64,000 nt of DNA from Cordilura impudica (GCA_963682025.1 OY821519.1:193947784-194011783), one strand, 5' to 3'. Shown: positions 11,055 through 22,250, numbered from the stretch's first letter. Notes: generated by a model from the letters alone, not told the origin. Translations and numbers: made by a program.

Positions 11055-11526
11055 TTTACTAGATTTCCCATACAAAACAAAATCTAGCTCGTTACTAGAT
11101 TTTAGCAAAATCTCACAAAATCTTGTAAAACTTGGGCACTACTTGTGTTTTTTTAATATTGCAGTAGAAAATTACAACGCAGTAACTGAAAAATTGAAAA
11201 AATATTTAGTAATTGAAAAGTTATAACTCTTTATACTGACATGTGCCCATTCCAATCTGCTAAATAATAATTGTGGAAAAAATTTTTGATGCATAATATA
11301 ACTATAAAATCTGTTACTTTTTAGAATTTTCCATATTTCCATGTTCCTATTGTTTTGCTTATTTTTAGTATTTCTAGTTTATATATTTTATTTTAATCAG
11401 CTGTTTATTGTTGTGGAAACAAAATCTCACAAAATGTCAAAAAAGTTATGTAGATGTAAACGGTATAGATTTTGAAATAGATTGCAACTAAAATCTACTA
11501 GATTTTCCTTAGATGTAAACGCACTA
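11055..11526 (-). mobile_element. element B, copy 1 (TAGTGC-ended MITE, truncated)
   Basis: Inverse orientation copy of the outer parts of 23618-24722. One end is TAGTGCGTTTACATCTAAGG (complement at 11507-11526); the other contains ACTAGATTTCCCATACAAAA matching about 24640-24660. It lacks the extreme left terminus, which abuts the degenerate satellite. It contains AAACAGCTGATTAAAATA-type sequence but no ORF. Confidence 0.65.
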
Positions 11527-11528
11527 TA

Positions 11529-11918
11529 ATGGCGTTTTCTTTTCTGAAAAAAATTTTACACTTTATAATGTTACATTTTTATTATGTTTGCTCACCCATT
11601 AAAGATGTTGCATTTTTAATGGTCAGAATAGAACATAAAATTACAACTATGCAACACTTTTTTAACGAACAGCTGATTTTGTTGACATTTTTATTCTTAA
11701 GACACCAAAAAGGAAAAATAAAAATTAAAAAACACTGATATTTTCCATATTAATAATTTATTTTAAACGAGACGATAAAAATTACACCTTTCTTTATTTT
11801 TTTTTTTTTTTTTGTTTCCTAACACAAATACACATTTATAAACAACACAAATGTCAGCTGGTTTATCGTGTTATTTTTCCCCTCTGATTTTTTAGAGTGG
11901 TAGAAAAGAAAACGCCAT
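11529..11918. mobile_element. 390-bp MITE with 17-bp TIRs
   Basis: ATGGCGTTTTCTTTTCT at 11529 is the perfect complement of the sequence ending at 11918. It sits 2 bp from the end of element B. An open frame at 11529-11738 starts inside the TIR and has no protein-family resemblance. A clear target-site duplication is not visible. Confidence 0.7.
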
Positions 11919-12008
11919 AAATCTTATTTTGAGTTCATATGAATCTAATATTAAAATTCAATAAAATTTTAAATCATTAAGGTTCGTTAAAGTTCTTTGT
12001 GAATTTTT

Positions 12009-12570
12009 GATGTGTAAACATCTATGCGCTCAGGGGGTTAAAAATCTATTTCACAATACAATCACAAAAACAGCGTAAGGGAAAACCGGTGTGAGGTATA
12101 TATAAGTGTATTGGTGCAAAGATTATGATATAAATCTATATTAATAGGCTAGGCGATTTTTTGTTACCGATGTACGTTTCACAGTTTTACCCCGATTTTG
12201 ACAAAAAATTTGTCATTTGAAAGGTATTTCTTTTTAGCCATTACCCAGATTTACAGATTTTCATCGTCTGGAATATTTTTTTTTAGTTATGATCATTTAA
12301 AGCTGCTATTACCACATACATAAAATTATGCAATGCTATGTGTGTGTTTATTAAATTTGTTAATGTGTTTGTGTTATTGTGTTGGTTTGTTTTCTTCATT
12401 AAAATGAGTTGAATTGTGAAGCATACCTTTAGGGTCTTTTTTAAATGAAAAAATAAAATTTCCTAGAATTTGCAGTCGAATTTCGAGTGCTGGAATCTGC
12501 TAGTTTATTTAATTTTATTTGATGTGTAAATAGATGTTTACACATCTCCCCTGTGATCGGACTCACATAG
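12009..12570 (+). mobile_element. element C, copy 1 (GATGTGTAAACATC-ended)
   Basis: Left end GATGTGTAAACATCTATGCG; right end AGATGTTTACACATCTCCCC then TGTGATCGGACTCACAT. The end motif is itself a small hairpin (GATGT-GTAA-ACATC). The same two ends bracket 24031-24414, but the interiors differ, as in non-autonomous families. No coding sequence. Confidence 0.65.
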
Positions 12571-13139
12571 TTTTTTTAACAATAAATTTTGATAAACTAT
12601 AAAAATTAAATTCATTATATTTCGGTCTAATACATTATACGAAGAATTAATTTTATGGATCAAAGATAGTACATGAATTACAATTTTAATAGAAACTTAA
12701 AGTATATTTAAAAATTTAACGATTTACTTTTAAAAAAAATTATAACAATTGTGAATGTAATCGGATAATTTTTATATTGTTAGGATTTTTTGCTAGCTGA
12801 ACTGATTAATTTTATAAGAAAAACCAGTCATATTTTAATATTATAGTCACGATCATCCCTGACTCACTGACTCTGTATTAGATGGCACTAGCAGCGCATA
12901 AATTTAGTTTTATCCCCTGGCTTTTTAAACTGATTTGCTTGTATATAATTCATCCATTATAGGATCCGAACAAAAATTTAAAAAAAACTTATTTTGTGAA
13001 AAAAAAAAAATAGCTGAAAATGATTAGATTCTTCAAAATAATTTAAAAAAAAAAGTTTTTAATGGATTAATCCCTAAAAATTAATTAACCACAAAACATA
13101 TTTGATATTCTATCGAACTAATCTATTAATAATATATTT
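12571..13139. other. AT-rich spacer
   Basis: No ORF, no tandem repeat and no inverted ends recognised. Position 12840-12930 is slightly GC-richer (CACGATCATCCCTGACTCACT) but matches nothing else here. Confidence 0.4.
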
Positions 13140-14700
13140 CCAAAATCTTAATATATCCGGCTCTGAAAGAGTTTAGAGGTCATGGCTTAAGTCTAGTTTA
13201 GGGGCGATGCCCCGATCGGTTCAAAATTTTTACCACTTATAAAACTTTTTAATGTGATTCCAGGGAAATATATTTTTTTTGTCGGTCAAGCCTATTTTCC
13301 GAGTTATGGACCCCCAAAGTTTTGATATTGACTAGTGTATAACTTTGTTATTTAGTATCAGATTTCGACAATATATATATCGTTGAAAAGCTTATTTGAG
13401 TGCCTTCTATGTGGTATTTGAAATCCATTAACTCATTACGAACCTATTGCAAATTTTGCATTTTTGTGAGAGAGTATTTTAACACAACAAAATTCTTTAT
13501 CCGTCCTATTATGAAAATTTTTTAGAAAAAATCGTTGTAAAGCTTATTTGAGTGCCTTCTATGTGGTATTTGAAATCCATTAACTCATTACGAATCTATT
13601 GCAAATTTTGCATTTTTGTGAGAGAGTATTTTAACACAACAAAATTCTTTATCCGTCCTATTATGAAAATTTTTTAGAAAAAATCGCGCGATTTTTTCTA
13701 AAAAATTTTCGCCTGCGGCGCTTTAAAATGAGACAACTAATTGTTTATATTTTTTAAAACAACACAACAAAATTCTTTATCCGTCCTATTATGAAAATTT
13801 TTTAGAACAAATCGCGCGATTTTTTCTAAAAAATTTTCGCCTGCGGCGCTTTGAAATGAGACAACTAATTGTTTATATATTTTAAAACAACACAACAAAA
13901 TTCTTTATCCGTCCTATTATGAAAATTTTTTTAAATAAATAAACTTGCCACAATTTTAAAAATAATATAAATTTTAACTACCTTCGAAATACAAATATAT
14001 TTTCCAAAAAGCATTACAAATATGACTAAATATATAAAATAAATACACAAATAAAATAAAAAAAATATCAAAAATCCATAAAATATCAATATATTTTTCA
14101 AAAAGCATAAAAATGTAGATAAAATACCAAATATATCCGGTTCTGAAAGGGTTAAGTGGTCATGAGAATCATCAAAATAAAGCTTATGGACCTACCTTTT
14201 ATTCAGTTAATATAAAACCATATATGATATACGTCTATTTATGAGATAATCCCATATTAAAAAAAAACTCTCTCACAAAAATGCAAAATTGTCAATAGGT
14301 TCACAATGGGTTAATGGATTTCAAATTTTAAAATACCAAATAGAAGGCGCTCAAATAAGCTTTCCAACGATATATATAGTGTCGAAATCCGATGCTAAAT
14401 AACAAAGTTATACACTAGTCAATATCAAAACTTTGGGGGTCCATAACTCGAAAAATAGGCTCGACCGACAAAAAAAAAATATTTCCCTGGAATCACCCCA
14501 AAAGCCCCTACCCCCTCCGAAAAAAAATAAAATATCGGGGCATCGCCCCTAAACTAGACTTGTTCCAAAAAGTTGCATAGATATCAGTGTCAAGACTTTG
14601 GAGGTCCATAATTCGGAAAATATAAGCCGCCGACAAAAAAAAAATATTTTTCTACAGCACCCAAAATGTCCAACCCTCAAAATTTTTTTTAAATCAGGGT
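13140..14700. mobile_element. foldback-like element with ~300-bp inverted arms
   Basis: The left arm (about 13189-13480) and right arm (about 14264-14561) are inverted copies. The outer end AAGTCTAGTTTAGGGGCGAT at 13189 is complemented at 14561. Further matches include ACTAGTGTATAACTTTGTTA, AAATCCATTAACTCATT and GCATTTTTGTGAGAGAG. The loop contains a tandem array. A diverged extra copy of part of the right arm continues to about 14700. There is no transposase. This resembles Drosophila FB-type elements (long, internally repetitive TIRs), by structure only. Confidence 0.75.
13480..13935. repeat. tandem ~130-bp units with perfect 46-bp palindrome
   Basis: Four partial units start with ACAACAAAATTCTTTATCCG at about 13484, 13637, 13763 and 13895. 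Two contain a palindrome centred on CGCG: 13665-13710 is a perfect 46-bp inverted repeat (arms GAAAATTTTTTAGAAAAAAT), and 13789-13834 is the same with one mismatch. CGCCTGCGGCGC follows each. Confidence 0.85.
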
Positions 14701-15300
14701 TCTGTCGTTATATAACATTTCTTGCCAACGAAATATTTATATAGTTACACGAATGAAAAAGAAATATGTCAATATTATTGATAATAATAATGTTAATGTC
14801 ATATTCCAATTTTTGCTCTATACACGAATAAGAAAAAAAATGGATAAATCGAAACTGATGGCAGCATCATATTCCATTTAGTACTTGAATATGCAACTAT
14901 GTTGTTTCTGTTTTGTTCCCCTGAAAAAAGCAAAACAAAAAGAGCAAAAACACATATATCTCTCGCAGAAGGCTCTCCCTTCAAAACACATGTCAGAAAG
15001 AGATAGCAATTAGGAATGCGGGAAATTACAAGAAATTGCGAAAACACAATGAAAAAGATAGTCTGATTTTAAAATTATTAAAAAAAATGCACTTTTAACA
15101 ATTTTATATATATATATATATTTTAAGAACTAAAGCCACATGATTTATTTATGTATTATATTATTTTACAACCAAGACAAATTTACTTTTTTACGTTAAA
15201 AAAACGCCGCTAGCTCATCGTGCCAACACCGACGTGCTTTTTTAATGTTCTGTCTAAAGCACAAAACTTTAGCTTGTGTTTTAATAACAAATTTGTACAC
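14701..15300. other. intergenic or intronic spacer
   Basis: No recognised element. It lies downstream of the minus-strand exon at 15305-15341 and so is likely that gene's first intron. A (TA)n run is at 15106-15120. Confidence 0.4.
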
Positions 15301-15304
15301 TTAC

Positions 15305-15341
15305 CTTGGAAAGTCTCTTCATTTTCTTCTTCAGAAGCCAT
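15305..15341 (-). CDS. candidate first coding exon of unidentified gene
   Basis: On the minus strand an ATG at 15341 encodes MASEEENEETFQ and is followed by a consensus donor (CAAG|GTAAGTG at 15304). Exon length is 37 nt, ending in phase 1. It lies head-to-head with Prp3 about 810 bp away, a common arrangement for fly housekeeping genes. No downstream exon could be recognised between 7 and 15 kb on this strand; the remaining exons may lie beyond the TE block. Gene identity is unknown. Confidence 0.5.
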
Positions 15342-15975
15342 TGTCAATAGTTAATTTAACTTTTGTTGGTTAGACTTAGTAAAACACTTTAAATTTCGCA
15401 AAACTTTTTTATGATCAACTATTTTTTTTCTTTTTCAGCACAAAAATATGAGAGTTCTTTTCACAAAAGCGGTTTCAACAAATATGGCGTAGGCAAACGA
15501 ATGAAAATATAACAGAATCACAAATGACATTTCATAGTTGTTTCTCAAAAAAACGATTAACATGTTAAAAAATTGCAACGCTGCAGCGGTTTCCACATTC
15601 CAATAGAAATGAGAAATAAATTCCGTACTGTACGGATTTCGTGAATTTTTCCATGAAACTTTTCCAAATCTCTTTTTTATTTGCTAAATAAAAACATTTA
15701 AATCTACAATTTTTGGACATTTATCGGAAAATCTTCTTTAGTCATTTCCTAAAACATATATATGTATATATGTATATACGAAACAAATATATATATTAAA
15801 ATGAGTGTAATTCGCAATTTCCAATACAAGATTCATGACAAAATATTATGGTGAAACTTTTTCTGTACCCCTTGTCTCTCTACCCATTCGCCATCAAAAT
15901 AAAAATTTCATGATTGTTCCATGAAAAAGTTTCATGATTTCATAGTTGTTTCTCAAATGTATTAATAACTTTTGT

Positions 15976-15983
15976 TATCGATA
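15976..15983. promoter_or_regulatory. DREF-type element TATCGATA upstream of Prp3
   Basis: A perfect 8-bp palindrome TATCGATA about 170 bp upstream of the Prp3 ATG, in the interval shared with the divergent exon at 15341. The DRE motif is typical of broadly expressed insect promoters. No TATA box is seen close to the expected start site. Confidence 0.6.
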
Positions 15984-16153
15984 ACTTATTGGATTCTCTG
16001 ACATTTTCTTTTCATCGTAAACGTTTGAAGCAGCATTATTGGTTTCTGGTCATTTTCGCAGATATTTCAGATTTTTTTTTATAGATATCCTCGCTGAAAT
16101 TATTTGGTAAATACGTTTTTGATTAATTAACAGTCCATATTAATTGTGAAATT

Positions 16154-18255
16154 ATGTCCTATTATACGCGTAAGGAGATTGATGATTTACACGATGACAT
16201 CTCATCTCTGGCTGCCAAGGCTACCGATGACGAGGAAGAAAAACGTTCCGTAATAAGTTCCATAGAAAATTCTCTACACAATGGTTATGAACGCAGACGT
16301 ATGTGTGAGAAATTGGAGAAATATATTGATGCTAAACAGAGCTCGCGGCTAGTAGAGAAATTGCATGATCGTTTGGATGAATATAAACGAAAGACACGCA
16401 AACGCACCGGTGGTGGAGATGAAACTACAAAATCGGAATCTTCACTCCCCGAGGCTCCAAAAAAATCACGTTTTGATGTTGTCATACCTAGTTCCAATGG
16501 AGAAAAGTCCTCTGTAGTTCCTACAATTCCAGTTCTATCGTTGCCAGTGGTTCCACCAACACTTACTACGGCATCATCTGCGTTAAGTAGTAATCAAATT
16601 AAAATGATGATGGTTAATGCTCAACGTGAAATAGAAGAAAGAAAACGTGCTTTAAGTCAATTGAAAGCCAAAGATCCCTTACTAGCAGCTGTACCACAGA
16701 TCGGTCTACCTGTTGCAATGGCTACCCAAGCTCTATCCAAACCGGCACAGCCCGAAGATGCCGACAAGGCTAAGAAAATCGCCGAGTTACAAGCACAAAT
16801 TCGTGCTAAACTTTCTGGTTCCTTGGCTAGTCTAATTCAACCACAAGTTCAAGCTACAGACCGCCCTAAGCCATTAATATTAGATGAAGATGGTCGTACT
16901 ATTGATAAAAGCGGCCGTACCATTAATATACCAACTCTTACACCCACCCTTAAAGCCAATATAAGAGCCAAGAAAAGAGAAGTTTTCAGCAAATCACAGA
17001 CATATACTGAAAGATCCTCAACTCAAGAAGACTCTGTAAAATTTTTCGATGATCGTATTGCCCTCAAGCCTGGCAATCGTAATAAAAGAGCTTTGCGTTT
17101 TCACGAACCTGGCAAATTTCTACAAATGGCTGAAAGAATGCGCATGAAAGCTCAATTGGAAAGGTTACAAAATGAAATATCGCAGATTGCTCGAAAAACT
17201 GGTATAAGCTCCGCAACTAAATTAGCTTTAATAGCTCCGAAGCAGGATACACCTGATGATGTTCCCTCAATGGAGTGGTGGGATTCAGTTATTTTAGCTA
17301 ATGATTTATATACTCTCGATGAGCGTGGTAAAATAAGTATAAGACAATCAGCTATCACAAATCTTATTGAACATCCGACACAAATGAAGCCTCCTAGTGA
17401 GTAAATAGTTACAATTATTTAAATAGAATTGTATTTCAAGTTGTTATTGAAAAAAAATCCTTTTAACTAATATTTTTGTTCTTACTCTCTCTCCTCTTTA
17501 CAGATGAACCTTTGAAACCGGTATACTTACCAGTGTTTTTGACCAAAAAGGAACGGAAGAAATTACGTCGCCAAAATCGACGAGAAGCATGGAAAGAAGA
17601 ACAAGAAAAAATAAGATTAGGACTCGTACAACCACCAGAACCTAAATTGAGAATTTCTAATCTGATGCGTGTATTGGGAACTGAAGCTGTACAAGATCCT
17701 ACCAAAATTGAAGCACACGTACGTGAGCAAATGGCCAAGAGGCAAAAAGCACATGAAGATGCCAATAATGCTAGGAAGTTAACAGCAGAACAGAAGAGTG
17801 AAAAGAAAGTTCGCAAAATTAAAGAAGACACCTCCTGTGGAGTGTACGTTAGTGTTTATCGTATAAAAGATTTACAAGACAATGCCAGTAAGAAGTTTAA
17901 GGTGGAAACAAATGCCAAACAATTACATATGACCGGGACAGTGGTACTGTTTCGTGATTGTTGTGTTATTGTAGTGGAAGGTGGACCTAAACAACAGAAA
18001 AAATATCGTCGTCTTATGCTACATCGCATTAGGTGGGAGGAGGATTTGGTGAAGGGTCCGGATGGACAGGAAGTTCCTAACACCTGTGTTTTAGTTTGGG
18101 AAGGAACAAGTCAACGTCGTCATTTTGGAGAAATTAAATTTAAAATATTCCCTATGGAAAAAATGGCTCGCGAATTCTTTCAGAAACATCAAGTTGAACA
18201 ATATTGGGATTTATCATATTCTGGTGCTGTTTTGGAAGCTTCCGTAGACGAGTAG
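16154..18255 (+). CDS. Prp3: U4/U6 snRNP protein Prp3
   Basis: Pre-mRNA processing factor 3, a nuclear component of the U4/U6 di-snRNP that holds the U4/U6 duplex until spliceosome activation. Two exons: 16154-17396 and 17504-18255 (intron 107 bp, GTGAGT...TTTACAG), giving 664 residues, close to human PRPF3. The N-terminal ~85 residues are helical and occupy the PWI-like position but lack a clear PWI signature. A Pro/Ser-rich linker follows. The PRP3 domain covers about 290-500 with conserved stretches such as [13 protein letters not shown] and [40 protein letters not shown] follows the splice junction. A C-terminal DUF1115 region (about 530-655) has [20 protein letters not shown] and QYWDLSYS. 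The frame is uninterrupted. AATAAA is near 18338. Confidence 0.95.
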
Positions 18256-18390
18256 ACATGTTCTCCAGATTTTGTAAAATTCTAACATCAAAACTCTTAT
18301 GTTTAGGCTTAAATTCAGGAACAGTTTTTCATAAAAAATAAATATAAAATTGTTGATTTTTTTTTTTTTGTGGAGATAGTTCTTTTTTTA
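18256..18390. terminator. overlapping convergent 3' ends of Prp3 and Mtr3
   Basis: Only 135 bp separate the two stop codons. A forward AATAAA lies near 18338. On the minus strand the Mtr3 stop TAA is followed directly by TAAA, forming AATAAA within the stop region. An oligo-T run (about 18359-18370) lies between. The two 3' UTRs very likely overlap. Confidence 0.55.
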
Positions 18391-19443
18391 TTACGATTCA
18401 TTAATATTTTCAATCAACTCTGGCTCTTCATCACGATTTTGTTCTTGTAAAGCTATATGCTTTTTAACCTTCTTTACTAAAACGTGTCGTATTGTATCTA
18501 ACATTCTTTGGTTTAAGGCCAAAGTATGATCACATAACCGTTCCAAAGTATCGGGTAAAATGTAACCCTTCTGGAAACATTCTGAAACTTGACCCACTGC
18601 TGATAAACTAGCTGTAACTACAATGCCATGTTCTTCATCTGAATCATCCTTGCCTTCTGAGCCAGCAAGATTTAAAAGTAAATCCTCAACATCAGCTAGA
18701 AATAGGATATTTAAAAAGTTAGTTTAAATAAAATTCATTTCTTTCTATTAAGAGGAATAACCTGTAGGATTGACAAATTCTTGCTTTTTTAACAAACACA
18801 CTGTTGAGGCTGTTATCATATCATATGTAGATATACCTCCCTCAATTAAAGCAACTCCACAACAATTAATTGCCGTACTTAAAGCACATCCATCATCGTC
18901 AATAATTAAGACTTTTATTTCCAATTGGAAATTACCAAATTCATGGCGACATATTACCGGTTCTAGTGACTTTCTTAAAGCCAAACTCATAAAACATTCT
19001 TTGCGGGCTATAACTTCAGCATCGAAAGAAGCAAATGGTGCATATTTTACACTACAAATAACCACTCCCAGAGTAGCACTGTAAAATAAAACAAAAATAC
19101 ACTAAATTTTGAATAAATAGCTTGTAATTTTCCTATACATACCATCTATTGTTTTGTTTACTAATCTCTTTGGGTGGTTCCACTTCAGCCATTACTTTTG
19201 TATTGCCATATTCCATATATGCCGATCCCTTAACATTTGATACAGCACCTACTTTAAGAACTAAAATATAAACTAAATTAGAAGTAACCAACTGAAAACA
19301 AATAGAATATATTATTTACATGTTGGTCTTGGTTCCAGCTCCAATGTCTTTGGTTTGGATAATCTATCAAACAGTTCATTAGGATGTACTCTGGTCTTAT
19401 AAACGCCAAATTTAATTTGTGATTCACTTCCCAAGGAAAACAT
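18391..19443 (-). CDS. Mtr3: exosome core subunit Mtr3 (EXOSC6-like)
   Basis: RNase PH-fold subunit of the RNA exosome ring. In animals this subunit is structural rather than catalytic, acting in nuclear and cytoplasmic 3'-5' RNA processing and decay. Four exons on the minus strand: 19443-19320, 19260-19143, 19078-18762 and 18695-18391, all with GT/AG junctions and frame kept, giving 287 residues. Visible family features: KGSAYMEYGNTKVMAEVEPP (RNase PH strand near the start), GVVICSVKYAPFAS, the block FQLEIKVLIIDDDGCALSTA, GGISTYDMITA, and an acidic insert before the last helix. It resembles EXOSC6/Mtr3 more than Rrp41 because of the extended N-terminus and CRHEFGNFQLEI context. Convergent with Prp3. 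Confidence 0.88.
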
Positions 19444-19550
19444 TGCTTTTTTTCTAAATGTTTTCGGCGACTCTAGCGTGTCTTTTCAAATATTTCGTTC
19501 ATTGCTGATGACACTTGTAGAATATTTGTGATGGTTGAATCATATATATG

Positions 19551-19566
19551 TATCGATATATCGATT
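19551..19566. promoter_or_regulatory. tandem DRE motifs upstream of Mtr3
   Basis: TATCGATA followed immediately by TATCGATT, about 110 bp upstream of the Mtr3 start. Two adjacent DREF-type sites are a strong sign of a housekeeping-type core promoter. Confidence 0.6.
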
Positions 19567-20010
19567 ATCAAAAGACAATGCCGGACTTATAAAAAAAACA
19601 TTTCTGACACCATGAGTCAGTGCTGCCATTTTAGTACTTTTCGTACTTTTTTTGGCGCCTGTGTCTCCGTACCTACTTTTTTTTGAATAGTCGCGGGTCA
19701 TAAGACTCAAGCGATTTTACAACAAATACAAAATTTCTGGAATAAATTGAAAATCGTGTGTTTTCCTCGGGCGCTAGAAGTACATGGAATGGTATTATAA
19801 GCGACAAGCTTGCTACTAGCGACTAGACAAGTGTCATGTTGACAAGTGTTTGTTGTAAAACTTAGAAATATATCCGGGCTTTGTACAAAGGAATGTCAAA
19901 CATTCTAACGACTAGAATTTCGTGGATCGTTATAAAAAAGAGTAAAAAAGCTGCCACGTAAAAATCGAATATAGAATTTAATTCATGCAAACAAATAAGA
20001 CATTTTCATT

Positions 20011-20092
20011 ATGGAAACTCCCAAAAGTGCCAAACAGCAAATTCGAACAATGCGTAATCATACTCCTCGCTTATCGGAAAGAAAGAAATCAT
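20011..20092 (+). CDS. candidate first exon of unidentified gene
   Basis: ATG at 20011 opens METPKSAKQQIRTMRNHTPR then LSERKKS, followed by a good donor (TCAT|GTGAGTCC at 20093), ending in phase 1. The basic, Ser/Thr-Pro-containing N-terminus suggests a nuclear protein, but I do not recognise it. A LINE fragment (20200-20648) lies in the following intron and no matching second exon is visible before Mtx2. It may be a gene whose later exons are elsewhere, or a stranded exon. Confidence 0.45.
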
Positions 20093-20199
20093 GTGAGTCC
20101 AATCAAATTATAAAATAGCTAGTCAATTTAATAATTATTTTGTAAGTAGTATAAAGACAATAAGAGATTCAATCGAAGAAGTGCAATACGTAAACATCA

Positions 20200-20648
20200 T
20201 TAATAATACTAGTCATAATTTCAAATTCCGTGCAATAACAATAATAGAACTTTAAAACGTAATAAAGCAACTTAACAATAAGCCAGATTTTACAAAAATA
20301 TCAAATAAAATAATTATTGACAATTGGAACATTACGGGAAATATCTTGTTAAATATTATAAATAAATCACTGAAAAATGGAGAATTCCCTGAAAGCTGGA
20401 AAGAAACAATGGTAATACCTATTGAAAAAGTGACGAATACAAACAAATGTAAAGAGTTTCGTCCTATAAATACTTTAAAAACGTGCGAAAAAATACTGGA
20501 AAAGGTTGTGAAAGATCAATTAGAAAATTACATTGAGAAAAAATCTATATTATCAAAATATCAATATGGTTACAGAAAAAAGTTTTCATGTGAAACTGCA
20601 GTAAATTATGTTATTAAGTCGGGGGTCACACAAGGCAAATATATATGA
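20200..20648 (+). pseudogene. non-LTR reverse transcriptase relic
   Basis: Encodes the RT fingers region of a [59 protein letters not shown] and SCETAVNYVI. It shares near-identical blocks with the minus-strand relic at 44700-45340, so both come from one family. It ends abruptly after VTQGKYI at 20648, before the catalytic Y-x-DD. Confidence 0.8.
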
Positions 20649-21080
20649 ATTCAACTTTTTACCAAACAATCTACTGCTTTTGGTTACTGATGAGGGTTGG
20701 TGACTCTTCCCGAAACAGCTGTATAACCTGTCATGCAGAATATACATAGATAAATTTTTGAAACAAATGTGCTAATGCTTTCGCTTTATTTAAAGTAAAA
20801 ACATTTGATCTTGAGCCTGAACAATTTCAAACTCAATCATTAAATTGATAAAGATCGAAAATAAGATATTTTATTGTAGCCAGCAGCATTTGTAGTCGTG
20901 TAGCCGTAGTCGTCTATGTGTTTCATGCATGAGGGTGAAACTTTTCAATATTTCACATCTGGTAGCACTTTTTATGGCACTCACGTCATTTTTAAGGTAT
21001 AGATTTTGAAACAAAATACGGGAGTAACAGAATTGTGTAAGCAATAAAATAAATTTAATATTGCTTAAATAATATATACA

Positions 21081-21881
21081 ATGGAGAAATCACAACTGTT
21101 AAGCGAATGTAATACGTTAGAAAAAATGAGTGAACCATGGCCAGAAGATGCTACTCTTTATCAACCATATGAGGCTGAACAAATTCTATTGGCAGAAAAT
21201 GCCAGTTGTTTGGCTGTAAAGGCTTATTTAAAAATGTGTGATCTTCCATGTGAAATAAGGTCGTGTGCAAATGCAGAATTTATGTCACCAGGTGGAAAAA
21301 TGACCAAATTACCCGTTCTGAGTGCTGGAGCTTTCGTGTTTGCTGAATTCGAACCTATAGTCAATTTTGTAGAACACAAAAGTGCAGCAATTGGTCAATT
21401 GCTAGATGAAGACGAAAAGGCTGAAATGCGTACTTACGTATCATTAACTGAAAATATTTTCACAATGGCTGAACTTTATATAAGTTTTATAGTAGATCGT
21501 GTTTATGAAGAAATAACAGCTCCCCGGAATGGTTGTGTGTTTCCTTGGCCACTAAATAAAATGCAGAACATGTCCAAAAGACGTCATGCGAAAAAGTTAC
21601 TCAAAGTCTATCAATGGGATGATATGGATATAAATGATGTTATAGAGAAGGTTGAAAAATGTTGTGAAACCCTACAACTGAAACTGGAAGAAACCGAAGG
21701 CCCTTTCTTTTATGGCAAAAATCCTTGTGAATTGGATGCTATTGTATTTGGGCACTTATTCTCTGTTCTAACTATTAACTTGCCCAATATGGCCATGGCT
21801 CAAGTCGTGCAAAAATTCAAACCTTTAGTACAATTTTGTCGTTATATCGATGAAAAATATTTTCAAATGAAGTCAATGTAA
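21081..21881 (+). CDS. Mtx2: metaxin 2
   Basis: Single-exon gene of 266 residues, close to the human metaxin-2 length (263). Metaxin 2 is a GST-like protein on the cytosolic face of the mitochondrial outer membrane; with metaxin 1 it takes part in protein import/SAM complex function and, in animals, in mitochondrial transport. Conserved stretches: EPWPEDATLYQPYEAEQILL at the start, the thioredoxin-like part with CLAVKAYLKMCDLPC and NAEFMSPGGK, and the C-terminal GST-like half with AELYISF, WPLNKMQ, FFYGKNPCELDAIVFGHLF and FCRYIDEKYF. No transmembrane segment is apparent. AATAAA motifs lie at 21970-21985. Confidence 0.94.
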   Translation: MEKSQLLSECNTLEKMSEPWPEDATLYQPYEAEQILLAENASCLAVKAYLKMCDLPCEIRSCANAEFMSPGGKMTKLPVLSAGAFVFAEFEPIVNFVEHKSAAIGQLLDEDEKAEMRTYVSLTENIFTMAELYISFIVDRVYEEITAPRNGCVFPWPLNKMQNMSKRRHAKKLLKVYQWDDMDINDVIEKVEKCCETLQLKLEETEGPFFYGKNPCELDAIVFGHLFSVLTINLPNMAMAQVVQKFKPLVQFCRYIDEKYFQMKSM

Positions 21882-22061
21882 ATCATACGAAATTATTTAA
21901 TGTCTGGTAACTTGTCACTCGGTCTTAGTATAATATTGCTTTTAAATGTGTTATTTTTTAGTTTATTTATCAATAAATAAATAAAATATTTTTAATACTA
22001 AAATATATTAATGTTGGTAGATAAAATACATATTGCGTTAGTGATCCACGGGGTACTAAGT

Positions 22062-22250
22062 TTAAATTTTATTTTGTAGACGAGCGTTTGCTTCCTCAAA
22101 GTCAACCGATTTTTTCGCCATTAGAATAACTTGTCCAAATCATAGTTTGATACTAATATATATCTATGTATAGAAGTATTTACCATTATCCTCAGATCTA
22201 GTCGATTGCTGCTTGGGTTTTTTTTTTACTATTTGATTTTCGTCTTCCAT
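22062..22250 (-). CDS. possible 44-residue protein, two exons
   Basis: On the minus strand, exon 22250-22184 starts MEDENQIVKKKPKQQSTRSE and ends with donor G|GTAAATAC. A 54-bp intron, typical in size for flies, ends with AAG and joins in frame to exon 22129-22062, coding ILMAKKSVDFEEANARLQNK and stop. The product would be small, charged and helical. It is convergent with Mtx2 and lies just beyond the 3' end of the ankyrin gene. I do not recognise the family; the weak pyrimidine tract argues for caution. Confidence 0.35.

Noticed and set aside
11529..11738. 69-codon open frame as a gene
   Set aside because: It begins inside the TIR of a 390-bp MITE and has low-complexity hydrophobic composition; most likely fortuitous.
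14799..15047. 82-codon minus-strand frame as exon 2 of the gene starting at 15341
   Set aside because: No acceptor joins it in phase with the first exon and the peptide shows no domain.
20011..21881. Splicing of the exon at 20011 into Mtx2
   Set aside because: No suitable acceptor in frame precedes the Mtx2 ATG, and Mtx2 starts on its own with the expected length.
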